From the NCBI GenBank assembly GCA_020137815.1, contig CM035353.1, forward strand, positions 6,587,298-6,651,297: a DNA stretch of 64,000 nt, given 5' to 3'. This document shows positions 25,216 to 41,120 of the stretch, in pieces. The translations under genes and the position numbers were made by a program. The notes beneath the pieces were generated by a model, which was given only the letters and a program-made list of their open reading frames with translations, was not told the origin of the DNA and ran no database searches. The DNA comes from Hormiphora californensis (Eukaryota > Ctenophora > Tentaculata > Cydippida > Pleurobrachiidae). Within the stretch, counting starts at the first letter, position 1, and each line of letters opens with the position of its first letter.

Positions 25216-25966
25216 GTTCGTGTGACGCTCATAGCTCTTGTGCAACAGCTCATGCTACAAGATCGTTTATCCAAAACGACATAACTGACATGAGACGTCT
25301 CACTCTCTCTCTCTCTGGGTTTCATTTATTTGCTACGATTTGTTTATTGAGTTTTAGGGGTGGGGTGGGAACGACTTGTAGTGGTAATTGTGTTGCAGGT
25401 ATGTACATAATTTCCAGTATTATTCACAAAAATCACAATGGCGGCCCTGTCTAGAATCAATTTCCATAAGGTAGCCCAACTCCAGTGCCAGTGGGAGCAC
25501 GTAATCTATTGTCACTATAATATTTATCCTCCCACCTGCAGCATCCTAAAAATATGATTTTGGGACCAATATGATTTCACAACTTTACCGTACGTCACAG
25601 ATAACTCGATCTAAGTGTAGAATCATATATTAAATGATAATATTATGCAGCATATTATGCAGTAATTTCATGGTGCGGGGACAACCCTTATCTTGGTAAA
25701 CCCTGCTGTGCCAACCCCTCCCACACAAATTTACAAATTGTTCTCAGCTCCTGCATGTGTCCCTCGAGCCTTTACGACTTCTAGAAGGTGTCATATGTAT
25801 TTATCCCTTGTATTGCAATACCTGTGGTAACAGCAAGACCCGTGTGCCTAGAATTAGAACCGTATAACCATATTGCTTTATAATTCTAGAAGGGGCTAGA
25901 TTTAACTTTAACAGTTCGCTAGCAACTAGAAATCTAGCAATATCAGACTGCTGATGAGTGGTATAT
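25216..25966. other. Intergenic; nothing recognised
   Basis: No exon, repeat array or structured element was identified. Confidence 0.4.
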
Positions 25967-26900
25967 TTAGGTGCCGGCAGGCACCTCCGACCCGAAGAAA
26001 ACAGCAAAAAACGAAAAAAAGGAAAAAAAATTTTTTGCCCTTGCACAAAAACCCAAAAATGCCGGCCCTATTAAGAACAAAGAAAGGTCTTTTTTTGGGG
26101 GGGGGGGGGGGGGGGGGCAAAAAACATGTCAACGATTGTGGCCACACCGTTTGAGATATCGACTTGAAATTTTGTAGGCATGTTCTTGTAGTATTCCTTT
26201 GTGTCATGACGTTGGCGGATTTTTGAATTTTTAATTAATTAATTAATTATAGGTAATTAAAAATGGTGCAAGGGCACCGTGCCCTTGCACATTGCGTGTT
26301 CTGTCCCTTGCACCGCGCCCTTGCACCAAATTCTATTTTCCGTTCTGCTTAAAATATCGACTTGAAACTTTGTAGGAATGTTCTTCAATCATAAAAGATG
26401 ATGTTCGAAAAGTGGGAATAGTCAAAATTAATTAATTAGTTAGTTAGAGCCGTGCAAAAAATGGAATTTGGTGCAAGGGCAGGCAATGTGCAAGGGCAAA
26501 TGGTGCAAGGGCAGCCCTTGCACCAATTTTATGATCGAACTGTGTCCACACCGTTTAATATTTTGACACGAAACGTTCTATGCATGTTCTAGTAGCATAA
26601 CTACGAGTACTAGAAGAGCCGTATGATTAATATATCAATTAGGTAATTAATTATAGGCAAATTAATCAAAATTTGCCCTTGCACAATTTGTGCAAATTTC
26701 CCCTGAACATGTGCCCTTGCACCATTTTGTTTGCCGTTATGCTTAAAATATCGACTTGAAACTTTCTAGGAATGTTCTTCATGCATAAAACATATAATAT
26801 AATCTACAGAAAGTGGGAATAGTCAAAATTAATTAATTAATTACTTAGAGATTAATTTTGGGGTGGCCCCTGCACAATTTTGGCAAATTTGATATTCAAA
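25967..26900. repeat. Second copy of the GTGCAGGGGC-type dispersed repeat, inverted
   Basis: It opens with GGTGCCGGCAGGCACCTCCG, the complement of the module at 4234-4253, and carries the complements of other modules found at 3430-4100 (TCGACTTGAAACTTTGTAGG, GCATGTTCTAGTAGCATAAC). GCCCTTGCAC is repeated throughout. Runs of AATTAATTAATT recur. There is no coding frame. Confidence 0.8.
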
Positions 26901-27849
26901 CTTTGAGCCTTTGTGAAAGTAATGAAAATTACAATAAGCTATAAAAACGCCCCTTTTTGTTACACAAGCCTGTGCTTGGTATCGAAGACACCTCACACTC
27001 TGTCGCCGGGCGACCTTCGCGTGCACACGCTGGCAAGGGGTAACTTCGTAACCAAAGCCTGTGCATTGTCCATAATGAAATGGATAAATTTTCATCCAGT
27101 TGCTGGCGATAGAACTCGATAGAGTTCGATTGATTTACCATGACAACGGAGTTGGTTACCATACTAACCAGAGAATTCGTTGTAAAATAGTCCTTTCTTG
27201 CTATAAACTCGGCCTTTAGATAGAAAATTGATTTTATTCTACTCGCACTAATGCAAGGGCATTTCACAGTTTGGTGCCGTTATTTTTGTCTCTATTTTTA
27301 ATAGGATTTTGGGATTAGACTGAAAGTATGGGATCATTTGAGAAGTAGTGAAGATTTGAAAATGTTAGCAACTTGCCGGTTCGACAAACTAAACCCATAT
27401 GATTCCAACTTCGGGTCGGACGAGGGGAAGCTTGCCTTTTGCGAACATATATATGCATTCATGTAACATGTTATATTTGCCTTGTTTGGTTGTGGGCCTA
27501 CTTCACACGTTATATGAAATATGAGAAAGAGCCCCCCTATCTTTTATGAGCTAGTATAACCACACACCCCAAGCCTATCACAGTGTAGCAGTTCTTTGTC
27601 CTAACTTTATCACGAGTTAGATGTTGTTGGCAAACATCCAGTAGTAAGAACAGCTTGTTTTTTCAGACTGTTATGTATCGTGTGTTACTGTTAGCAGTTA
27701 TAAATACTTTGTCACCCCTTACTCAACAAGCTTTACCCGTAGTACGTTCATCTCTTGAACAACATTGCAAACACGTGTCCCTCATCTACTCTAAAAACAG
27801 GTTTTCCTGATCTAGATTTTTACCGAACTATCATTTTATTAACTCGTTC
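26901..27849. other. Intergenic; nothing recognised
   Basis: No supported exon. GAACTCGAT and ATAGAGTTCGAT form a short hairpin near 27112-27131. Confidence 0.4.
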
Positions 27850-28969
27850 CACCCTTAGCTGGATCCTAAATCCAATAATATGTATCTGGACAACTTTCAA
27901 AATGAGACACGTCAATTTGGCTGTCCTGCCAAGGCGGTCTGCAAATATCCCACCCTCGGGGCCATCCAGGTTAGTCCCCTCCGCTATTCACTCTACTATT
28001 ATACTATACAGTGTGGGGCAATAACCCCCCCCCCTAGATACAGTGACAAGATTACATTCATGTCCCTCTCAAGACGACAACGATTTGTCCATGTTAGGCA
28101 ATTTAAGGAGGAATATAATCTATTGGATATTTGACATATAATTGTTATATATGGGACAGAAATTTGACATTCCCTTCAATTCAGGAGAGGCCAGGGAACG
28201 AGGGAGAACTCTCGCCCAAGATGCTAGAACGAAAACTAAGAAAACTTGGACTGAAGCCCATGCCACTCGAAGAAAAGTAAGTCCTATAAAAATTCCATCC
28301 CGTTATTATTTATTTATTCATTTTGTATAATATACCGGCATATATTCGAGTAGTATGAAATTTGCATTTGTAGTAATTTTACCGTCGAAATCTTGACAGA
28401 TGTTCGCATCCCTTCCTCGCACCTACGTCACATATATTATATTTACCGCACAGCAATATTCTCCCAGCTCTCTAAGTGTCATACCCCCCATTTATCTCAA
28501 CCACCTTCATCCTCCAGTTACACCCCAGTCCCCATTTCTATACAACACTACCCTCTTTCCTCCCTTCTAAACCACACTTTTAACCCTCTTTCCTCCCTTC
28601 TAGACCACACTTTTAACCCTCTTTCCTCTCTTCTAGACCACACTTTCTAACCCTCTTTCCTCCCTTCTAGACCACACTTTTAACCCTCTTTCCTCACTTC
28701 TAAACCACACTTTTAACCCTCTTTCCTCCCTTCTATACCACACTTTCTATACCCTCTTTCCTCTCTTCTAGACCACACTTTCTAACCCTCTTTCCTCCCT
28801 TCTAGACCACACTTTTAACCCTCTTTCCTCCCTTCTAGACCACACTTTCTAACCCTCTTTCCTCCCCCAGGATCTCCTGCAACATCAAATACATAACGAT
28901 CCGAAAACAGTCCATGGCCAAGATCAATCTAGAGGTGCTGAAAGAGACCCTTGAAATTGTGATATGAGA
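27850..28969 (+). CDS. Unrecognised spliced gene, C-terminal part
   Basis: Candidate exons are about 27861-27970, 28035-28092, 28170-28277 and 28871-28945 or 28967. Two reading sets fit parts of it. One gives IPPSGPSRYSDKITFMSLSR, then FDIPFNSGEARERGRTLAQD and RKDLLQHQIHNDPKTVHG. The other gives LSPKMLERKLRKLGLKPMP joined in phase to ISCNIKYITIRKQSMAKIN and a stop at 28967. The donor GTAAGTCC at 28278 and the acceptor CCTCCCCCAG before 28871 look genuine, so something is spliced here. I do not recognise the family and cannot choose between the frames. Confidence 0.35.
28490..28868. repeat. About 33-bp pyrimidine-rich minisatellite ending at a splice acceptor
   Basis: Units read CCCTCTTTCCTCCCTTCTAG then ACCACACTTTTAA, about 10 copies. 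The last unit changes to CCCTCTTTCCTCCCCCAG, which is the apparent acceptor of the exon at 28871. Each unit therefore holds a pyrimidine tract followed by TAG. Confidence 0.85.
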
Positions 28970-29911
28970 GAGGAGAACGTGTCTGGTACACTATCATCCC
29001 AACCAACTAACCACAGAGCATGAGAGATATGTCTGACAAGATATGATCACATGGGTATTTTCTGTTTAATTTGCAACATGATGCAGAACTGCAGGAGCAA
29101 GAAACTCTGGCCGAATGTTGGCTGCCCTCGGATTTTGTATATATTCCTAATATTACAGGGAGTTAATGAGAGAACGAGACTCAAAAAGTAGAACTTTTAA
29201 TATACATAACCCGATTGAGAGTGTGATGGAAATTTGTTTTTGTTTTATTTGTATTGACTGTTTTTGATTGATTTTTTTTGGCTGAGCAAAAGTTTAAGTT
29301 TGGCATTTGTCACCAAAATATGTCTGCTACATACTTAGATTGAGTTATGACTGATGCCTGGCAGCGGCCAGCGCCGACCCGATCATTTGAGATCCAAAAC
29401 GGGGTCGGGCGCCGCCACACATGCATATACTCGCCCAGACTATCATGGACAGTACAACACCCTCCTTCAATTCTCTAATTTGTGAAATCGAAGGAGAGGG
29501 TCAATTACATTTTAACAAACACACCACTCCCTGAACCAACAGTGTATAAAAACATACCTTACTGAAGAACATCCCATCACCCAACTGCTTCACCTTGGAC
29601 TTGGCAGTTGACAGCAAAGCTGTGTCCCAATCTTAACTGATCTTGAGGAACCATCGCTTGACAACCATGGGTGGAAGTGAGAAAATGAGTGGAAAAGCAA
29701 GTGGAAACAAGTGGTTCACAATTGGATAAAAGTTGAATAAATTAATACATTTTCAAGTTTAAAAAAACGTCCGATTCGTTAACCAGTAATCAAAGTTCTT
29801 GAGGGATTCCTTTTTAAGTATAATTCTTGTTCCGAATCTGAACAACTGTAGAAGAAGAATCATCATTTCAGACATCAAAATAGTTCTCAGAACCTCCGGT
29901 TGTCGATCAGC
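28970..29911. other. Intergenic; nothing recognised
   Basis: Apart from a GC-rich inverted pair near 29355-29415 (GGCAGCGGCCAGCGCC and GGGCGCCGCC), no element or exon is visible. Confidence 0.4.
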
Positions 29912-30714
29912 CAATTTAGTAGAGTCGATAACTACATCGACCTCTCCCAATTGTTCCAGTTTTTGTCACATCAGTTTGGAGCCTCGACACGACCTCTAAA
30001 CAGGTGTTACTTTTTCACAAACTGTTTTCATCTTGGTGTAATCAGCAGTTGAAATGTTGTTGATCATAACAAAAACCTGACTAAATTTTTTCAACTTGGG
30101 GTAAAACCATGGGTGTCAAAAGTTAGCTCTAGGTCCCCTGAGTAACCATCCGGAGACTCCAAGAGATATTTCAAGCCGTTCTCCTGTAATCATTAATCCC
30201 GGTAGAGCACATATTTGAGTATGGACGTACGTGCAATTGCCTACAACCTCAACTTTAATGTATAACGTTAATGTGCGTCTCTCTCTTTTCTCCCCCTTGA
30301 GAAAGAGTTATCTCGCGCGGCGCAACCGCACGTGCGGTTTTTTCCAGAGAGAGTGAGAGACATACAATAACATGTAAACAGCCTGCCAGCGCTCACGTAC
30401 GTCCGCATTGTATTTTTTTCTCCACCGGGATTAATGATTACGGGAGAACGGCTTGAAATATCTCTTAGAGTCTCTGGATGGTTACTCAGGGGACCTAGAG
30501 CTAACTTTTGACACCCATGGTTTTACCCCAAGTTGAAAAAAATTAGTCAGGTTTTTGTTATGATCAGCAACATTTCAACTGCTGATTACACCAAGATGAA
30601 AACAGTTTGTGAAAAAGTAACACCTGTTTAGAGGTCGTGTCGAGGCTCCAAACAGATGTGACAAAAACTGGAACAATTGGGAGAGGTCGATGTAGTTATC
30701 GACTCTACTAATTG
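29912..30714. repeat. Foldback repeat with about 320-nt arms
   Basis: Left arm 29912 to about 30235 and right arm about 30395-30714 match closely in inverse orientation (for example CCATGGGTGTCAAAAGTTAG on the left, its complement on the right). The loop contains CTCTCTCTTTTCTCC, the hairpin CGCACGTGCGG and then a GAGAGAGTGAGAG stretch that can pair further. It sits about 180 bp from the end of WRAP53. No coding frame. Confidence 0.9.
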
Positions 30715-30897
30715 AGACAGTTCTTGGTGGCGAGTGATATCTTGAGCAGCGCGCTCACCCGATTCCACAATGGTGTACTTTCCTAGTTGTCCATGATGCG
30801 CGCGTCACGCACAACAAGTCCTTACGATGATAGTGTGTGCCCGAGCAGTGGCACATACCCCCACACACACAGACAGTGGGTCAACTTCTGTCATAAT

Positions 30898-35815
<4,918 letters not shown>

Positions 35816-36012
35816 TACTTTGCTGGAGAACGGGGGTATATCAGGTTAGTGAATAGTGGGGGGGGGAGAGCTAGAGTAGGTGAGAATAGGGGTATATCAG
35901 GTTAGTGGGGGGGGGGGTGATTGGGGGAGAAAAATTCCGTTTTGGAATGTATACAAAACAAAATAACTTATCAACAACAGTACTGTAACAAAACGCAATC
36001 TCTCTCACTATC

Positions 36013-37317
36013 TCACTGTCCCTCAAAGTGTCTATCCTCAAATTGCACTTTGAAGCGATCCGGGGAGACTTGTTTGATGGGCACAATGCATGTTCTCACC
36101 TCCTCGGCAACTTGGTGGGCCCTGGTTATCAACTTCTCTATCACCTCGTGATCATCCTCATCTGCCTGGTGATGGGGGGGGGGTATTACAGGGTGGTTAT
36201 GTGGGGGGGGGGGGGGGGAGGGGAGTACTAAATTACAGGGTGGTGCTGGGGGAAGGATAGAGGGGAGTATTGCAGGGTGGTATTGAACACACTGTTATAT
36301 ATATATACATATGTGGAACATCTCCTGACCCTTAATATGTTACCTTTCAAGTATCTGTTTCAGTATTATGATCTCAGATTGTTTTACAAGCTGGTTTTCG
36401 GTATTACTAATATCCCCATTCCTGACTTCATTCAACCCATCGATCCTACTACGTTGAGAACCACGCGTCAGAATGTTGATATATGTGAGGGCCGTGATAT
36501 CACCACACTAGCTATTATCCCTGAACTTAGGAATGGTCCCGCTACCCACAGAGCGATCAGGGCTGGCTATTTCCATAGAACAGTCAGTTTGTGGAATAAG
36601 TTACCCTTTTCGATCAGGCAGTGCAATTCACTACCCCTCTTTAATAAGCTAGTGAAGAAGCATATCTCAGGAACAATCGTCCCTGATGATATTCTCTGAT
36701 CTTGCTCGTACTTGTTTATCAGTCACATCCACCCTTTCTCTTTCTCCTCTTCCTTCACCTTCTCCCTTCCGAGTGTAAAGCCGCATGACCCTGTTTTGCG
36801 GTCGTGGTATACCGCAGCTACCAGCACGAAAACCCTTCTCTAATGGTTTTATATTGCGTCAAGGCGAAACTAAATTTTCGTTGAGTTCAAGTTTTGTTAG
36901 TAAGGGACCCTTAGTTGCAGCCCTAATGCTGTGTGGGTCCCCTGGGTGCGTGAGTGTAACTTATTTGAAGCAATTGATTTATAAATGTCTCCCACCCAAA
37001 ATAGTTAAACCCAAAAAAAATATATATATACTCAGATTGTTATGTTCTAACCCTCCTTTACAGAGTCTAGCTAGGCAACACTCATAGTGGATCTTGACCA
37101 GTGGAAGCTCATTATATATCCGATCCGGAAATTAGAAGTTTTGTTTGTCATTGGGGGATTGGTGGGAGTTAGCAACTACCTGAAGGTTGAACTCCGTGCG
37201 GACAGCATGTCTGTATTGGTGGAATGCAGGTGGATCCCCATTGAATGCTACGTACCCAGCACGTAGGAGCCGCCTGTAGGAGGCAATAACACGCAGCTTC
37301 TGAGATGTACAAGCCAT
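36013..37317 (-). CDS. LYRM7: LYR-motif protein LYRM7/MZM1-like, complex III assembly factor
   Basis: LYRM7 is a mitochondrial chaperone that stabilises the Rieske iron-sulfur protein before it enters complex III. Exons 37180-37317 and 36013-36165 give 96 residues, close to the usual 104. The N-terminus shows SYRRLLRAGYVAFNGD, in which YRRLLRA is the LYR-type motif, followed by FHQYRHAVRTEFN. The second exon begins ADEDDHEVIEKLITRAHQVA and ends FEDRHFEGQ at a TGA. A GTGAGA overlaps this stop, so a longer splice form running into the 35815 exon is conceivable, but that exon is better placed as the start of WRAP53. The single intron contains a LINE fragment. Confidence 0.75.
36301..36699 (+). 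mobile_element. Non-LTR retrotransposon fragment (3' end of reverse-transcriptase ORF)
   Basis: The frame codes for LPFKYLFQYYDLRLFYKLVF, then RAGYFHRTVSLWNKLPFSIR and SLPLFNKLVKKHISG to a stop. The arrangement F-x-R-T-x-x-L-W-N-x-L-P-x-x-I-R is typical of the end of LINE ORF2 proteins. It is 5'-truncated and lies antisense in the LYRM7 intron. No poly-A tail is clear. Confidence 0.8.
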
Positions 37318-37805
37318 CTAATAAAGAGAGAGAGGTAACTTGTGAAGCTGCAATTTAGTCATTGGTTGGTTGGTTGGTGAAAGCGGTTGGTACAGTTTGG
37401 ACTTTGGAGCCCTTGTTATAGGCTCACGGTTTGACCATGAGGCTTCCCGATATTATAATTTAGTCATTGTCAGAAGATATAATGGGCCTGCCAAGAGCAG
37501 TGTGCGCTATACCCAGCTCTGTCAAATAAAACAGTTGATTTGTTTTAACGACATTGTATTATTTACAAATACATTCCCAAGTTGTGAATAAATTGAGAGG
37601 GATATTCACCTAGTTAACCTAGTTAACTGTAACTCTCATACAAATACACACTCCGTGCTGCAATATCGATAACACCACTATAAGCAAATTATAGGAAAAA
37701 ACATATCCAACTCCCTAGTTTTATGGGAGGTCAATAATGGGCAGTGTCCAGCATACCCTCACTTTTATCTTTCTCTCTCTTTCTGATAGCTCTAGATCTG
37801 TCTAT

Positions 37806-37914
37806 CTACGTCGATTTCACGTCTTTCTTGTTAGAGTCTTCTTTACTGGTGTCTTTCTCTTTTTCCTCTTTGTCTTCCTTCTCCACCTCCACCTGATAGA
37901 GAAGATAGAGAGAT

Positions 37915-37964
<50 letters not shown>

Positions 37965-37965
37965 C

Positions 37966-38000
<35 letters not shown>

Positions 38001-39898
38001 AAGTGAGAGAGAAGGTGTTACCTTCTTGACCCCATCCTTCTCCGCAGCCCGGTTGCTAGTTTTATTGTTGATCAAAGAGTGTAGGGCAATGACAGCACGG
38101 ATTATGCTCGCCGTGTACATCACCAGGTTTTGGTCATTCGTCTTCACCTGTGTAAAACATAGTATGTGGATTGTGGATGGGACGACAAAGAATGTTAGTA
38201 CATTATAGTACTAAATTATTAGTAACTACATTAAATGTGCCTAGTTACTATTATAACGGGGGGGGGGGGGGGGAGTGTAATTGAATCTAACAGACTATAG
38301 TGACTCAGTACATACCGTGAATGCATCCATCAATTGGGGGATGTTGAGGTTAGGAAGGAGGTTGAAGACATCCTGGAGCTGGTAGATAATGGGGTGATTC
38401 ACCGGGAGAGTGCCATCTGTAACCTGTAGGGGAGAGAATCAATATACAATGGGATAAAGTTGACATTCTCTGTCTCTGTCTCTGTCTCTGTCTCTGTCTC
38501 TGTCTCTGTCTCTGTCTCTGTCCTTGTCTCTGTCTCTATCTCCATCCCCATCTCTATATCCCCATCTCTATATCCTCATCACTCTATCCCCATCTCTCTA
38601 ACCTCATCTCTATATCCCCATCTCTCTCTATCCCCATCTCTATATCCCCATCTCTCTATCCCCATCTCTCCATCCCCATTGCATCTCTATGCCCATCTAT
38701 ATATCCCCATCCATTACGAACCTGTTCAAGATACACACTAATATCGTCCAACTTGCTGAACAGGCTCTTCAGGGCAGCTACCAGAGTGGAAAGATGCTGC
38801 GAGAGACTTCCCACTGTCGTGTCTTTGATGTCCCTAAGAAGATGTTCAACACCCACCTCTTCCGCCTCTTCCGCTCCAATCTCACTGCGCACGTGATCAA
38901 AGGTACGTGTGGTTGGCGTGCCATCATCGTGAACCTGGGTGTGAGAGATATTAGTGCATGATTGTAGGATTTTAACTACCTGATGTACCCTGTTTAGAAT
39001 ACAAATGGAGCAGGATACGTCATATCTACAGTAGGTTCTATCTGTGAAATAGGAAGTCAGGGCCCCATGTAGGGAATAAAAAGAAAGATTTTTCTACAAG
39101 GACCAGCTGGGGCAGTTATAGGTACCTCATCGACAGAAATGTAAGCATCAGTGGGGAGTCCTAGATCCTTGGGCTTGGCATCGATAATCACCAGCACGCT
39201 GTCACTGCAGTAACTTTTGATGATCTCATTAATTTTGATGTCGTTGGGATGCAGCTTTGGCCCAGTATGGTACCACCCTACAATCTTCTCTTTCGCGTTA
39301 ACCTGTTGGGATGTCACGTTATGTTTTATTATCAGTTATAACTTATAACTGATACATAGTAGATAAGATATAGGTAAGATATACAGTGGCTGGCAGTCAA
39401 AAACCAACAAAAATCACCTGTAAATACGTTTCAGCAAACGAAAACCATTAGCTTAACTTTACGTACCCTTTACCGTTTTGAACCCTTTACCTTTTTGAAC
39501 ATGTTGTACATGGTCTCAAGGTAGTCATGATCAAGGAAGTACACGTTAGGATCCTTCTCGTCTTCGTCGAATGGCACTGCAAAGCTGTTTGACACATCCA
39601 GAGACCCTGGTGAGTGATGACTATTATCATAATATCACGATTATCATTTAATGACATCAAACTATCCATACCAACATTTGAAGCCCGTTGGTTTTTAAAC
39701 GGCTAGATGCGTAACATTTCATGTGGATTCAAAGGTCCTAAACTATTCTGACATACCCTTGCTGAGTGATCCAAGAAGACATCCCACGACACGTTTCTGA
39801 CTGCTGACCTTGTCAATTCGGTTGTAGTGGTCCACCACGCTCAACAAGACGAGTGGGTGAACAACAACTGTCTCAATGGGGCTACCTCCGGTGGACAT
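37806..39898 (-). CDS. PSMD7: 26S proteasome regulatory subunit Rpn8 (PSMD7)
   Basis: Rpn8 is the inactive MPN partner of the deubiquitinase Rpn11 in the proteasome lid. Seven exons: 39757-39898, 39491-39606, 39126-39302, 38722-38934, 38316-38423, 38022-38147 and 37806-37892, about 322 residues, as in other animals. Landmarks are [116 protein letters not shown] and a Lys/Glu-rich tail. MPN metal ligands (JAMM) are absent, as expected for Rpn8. Two introns are mostly microsatellite. Confidence 0.97.
37900..38012. repeat. GA-rich microsatellite filling a PSMD7 intron
   Basis: GA repeats with a few AGAAG interruptions. On the coding strand a CT tract reaches from just after the donor GTAACACC to the acceptor TCTATCAG. 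Confidence 0.9.
38466..38712. repeat. TCTGTC and CTCTATCCCCAT tandem repeats in a PSMD7 intron
   Basis: About nine TCTCTG hexamers run into degenerate 14- to 20-bp units of CATCTCTATATCCC. On the coding strand this is purine-rich, unlike most of the other intron-filling arrays in this window. Confidence 0.85.
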
Positions 39899-40157
39899 CT
39901 TTACTAGGATGATAGCTAGTTAGAAGTTAGGATGATAGCTACTAGTTAGGATGATATAGCTAGTTAGACCGAGTTAGAAGTTTGCTGGGATTTTCAACTT
40001 AAGACAATGGAGTGAGCTCAGTGATGTTTCAAGAGTTCTTGTTCGTTTCAAACCAATAAAATACCCCTTAAAAACTGTCTTTGGCGTAAATAAATAAACT
40101 TAAAAAACACTCGGTCAAATTATATATCTGAATGAAGGTCCAATGTCCGATGGTATC

Positions 40158-40497
40158 TCATTTCTCAAGAGGTGCATAGTTAAGGAGTTTGTCTATGAGG
40201 TTGACATGAGAGAGAAGCATTCGCCGGCAGCAGTAGCGCCTCAAACCCAACTTGTCCATCGCGTCCCTGAAACGTTTAGCTTTTTAAAAAAATGAGAAAA
40301 TAAACATTTGATCAACCGAACTCTAACTGAGGGGGGTCCGGGGTTATGAAATAAAGTGCGGTGTAAGCTAAGACAGATAACAGCTAGGATTTGTTGACTT
40401 ACGCCTCGGTGTAATCGGCTTGCAGTAGTGCCAGGTAGCTCTCGTATTTGTTACCCACAACTTTACCGCACGTGAAACAACGTATAGGGATAATCAT
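40158..40497 (-). CDS. POLR2L: RNA polymerases I, II and III subunit RPABC5 (Rpb10)
   Basis: This small zinc-binding subunit is shared by all three nuclear RNA polymerases. Exons 40403-40497 and 40158-40266 give 67 residues, the usual length. The start [20 protein letters not shown] carries the first CxxC pair, and [20 protein letters not shown] carries the CC pair, completing the zinc site. The single intron is 136 bp. It sits 260 bp upstream of PSMD7 in the same orientation. Confidence 0.98.
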
Positions 40498-40635
40498 GTC
40501 GCTAGGAAACAGTGATATTGGGGAGAATTATCTAGTTTAGAAGAAGTAGTGTTTTGAGTTGTGAGTATAATCATTTCGCTTCTTCCTATGAAACACATAA
40601 CAATCGCTAACAAAACGCATAAAAACAAACTTTAT

Positions 40636-40824
40636 TTAGAAGGCCCCAAAAGTCACTTTCACATTGCTAAAGTCCATTGATTGGGCTTTGTGTAGGATTT
40701 TAGTAATGACTTCCTTTTCAAACCCCAGGCGAGATAAAAACTGCGCTTTGTTCTGAGTGGTTTCTTTGTTCATAGATGGGTGAAGAATCAGCCTGACGGC
40801 ATCTTCGATATTTTTATCACTCAT
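40636..40824 (-). CDS. Small protein resembling the PEX14 N-terminal domain
   Basis: This is a single-exon frame of 62 residues starting MSDKNIEDAVRLILHPSMNK and continuing FLSRLGFEKEVITKILHKA. The order A-x-x-L-x-x-P, then a K/R-x-x-FL-x-x-L/K-G-F/L, then E-x-x-x-x-x-L-x-x-A resembles the peroxisomal PEX14 N-terminal three-helix domain that binds PEX5 and PEX19. No membrane segment or coiled coil follows, so it is not full PEX14. It lies between POLR2L and RBM8A with gaps of 139 and 297 bp, all on one strand. The assignment is by motif only; an unrelated helical protein is possible. Confidence 0.55.
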   Translation of the reverse strand: MSDKNIEDAVRLILHPSMNKETTQNKAQFLSRLGFEKEVITKILHKAQSMDFSNVKVTFGAF

Positions 40825-41120
40825 CTTGGGATCTCTACTAGAGTTACATAATGCTAGGACAGGGAGAATGGGGGTTAATATACATTGAACAAGATAAGAG
40901 AGTGGGACTGTCCTAAAGTGGAGACAAAAGTAGACACCTTGTTCAGTTGATTAAGAAAAGGGGAATTTTTCTGAACATTTTTCGGAAGCGGGTAGAACAC
41001 ACAGACACACACTATTACAGTACATTGGTGTGATGCTGTCCATGGCGTTATTGTGTATGGGCAGTTGCAGTAGCACGTTTGTTAAATAAAATAAACATAT
41101 TAAAATAGTGTCTCTTGTCT

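Noticed and set aside
35816-36165. LYRM7 with a 280-residue Pro/Ser-rich extension spliced from 36017 to the 35815 exon
   Set aside because: LYRM7 reaches a stop (TGA at 36013) at the expected family length, and the Pro/Ser-rich frame has its own ATG and suits the disordered N-terminus of WRAP53. It is kept only as an alternative splice possibility.
36785-37087. Plus-strand 100-codon frame in the LYRM7 intron
   Set aside because: It has no family match and lies downstream of the LINE fragment, so it is probably non-coding or retroelement flank.
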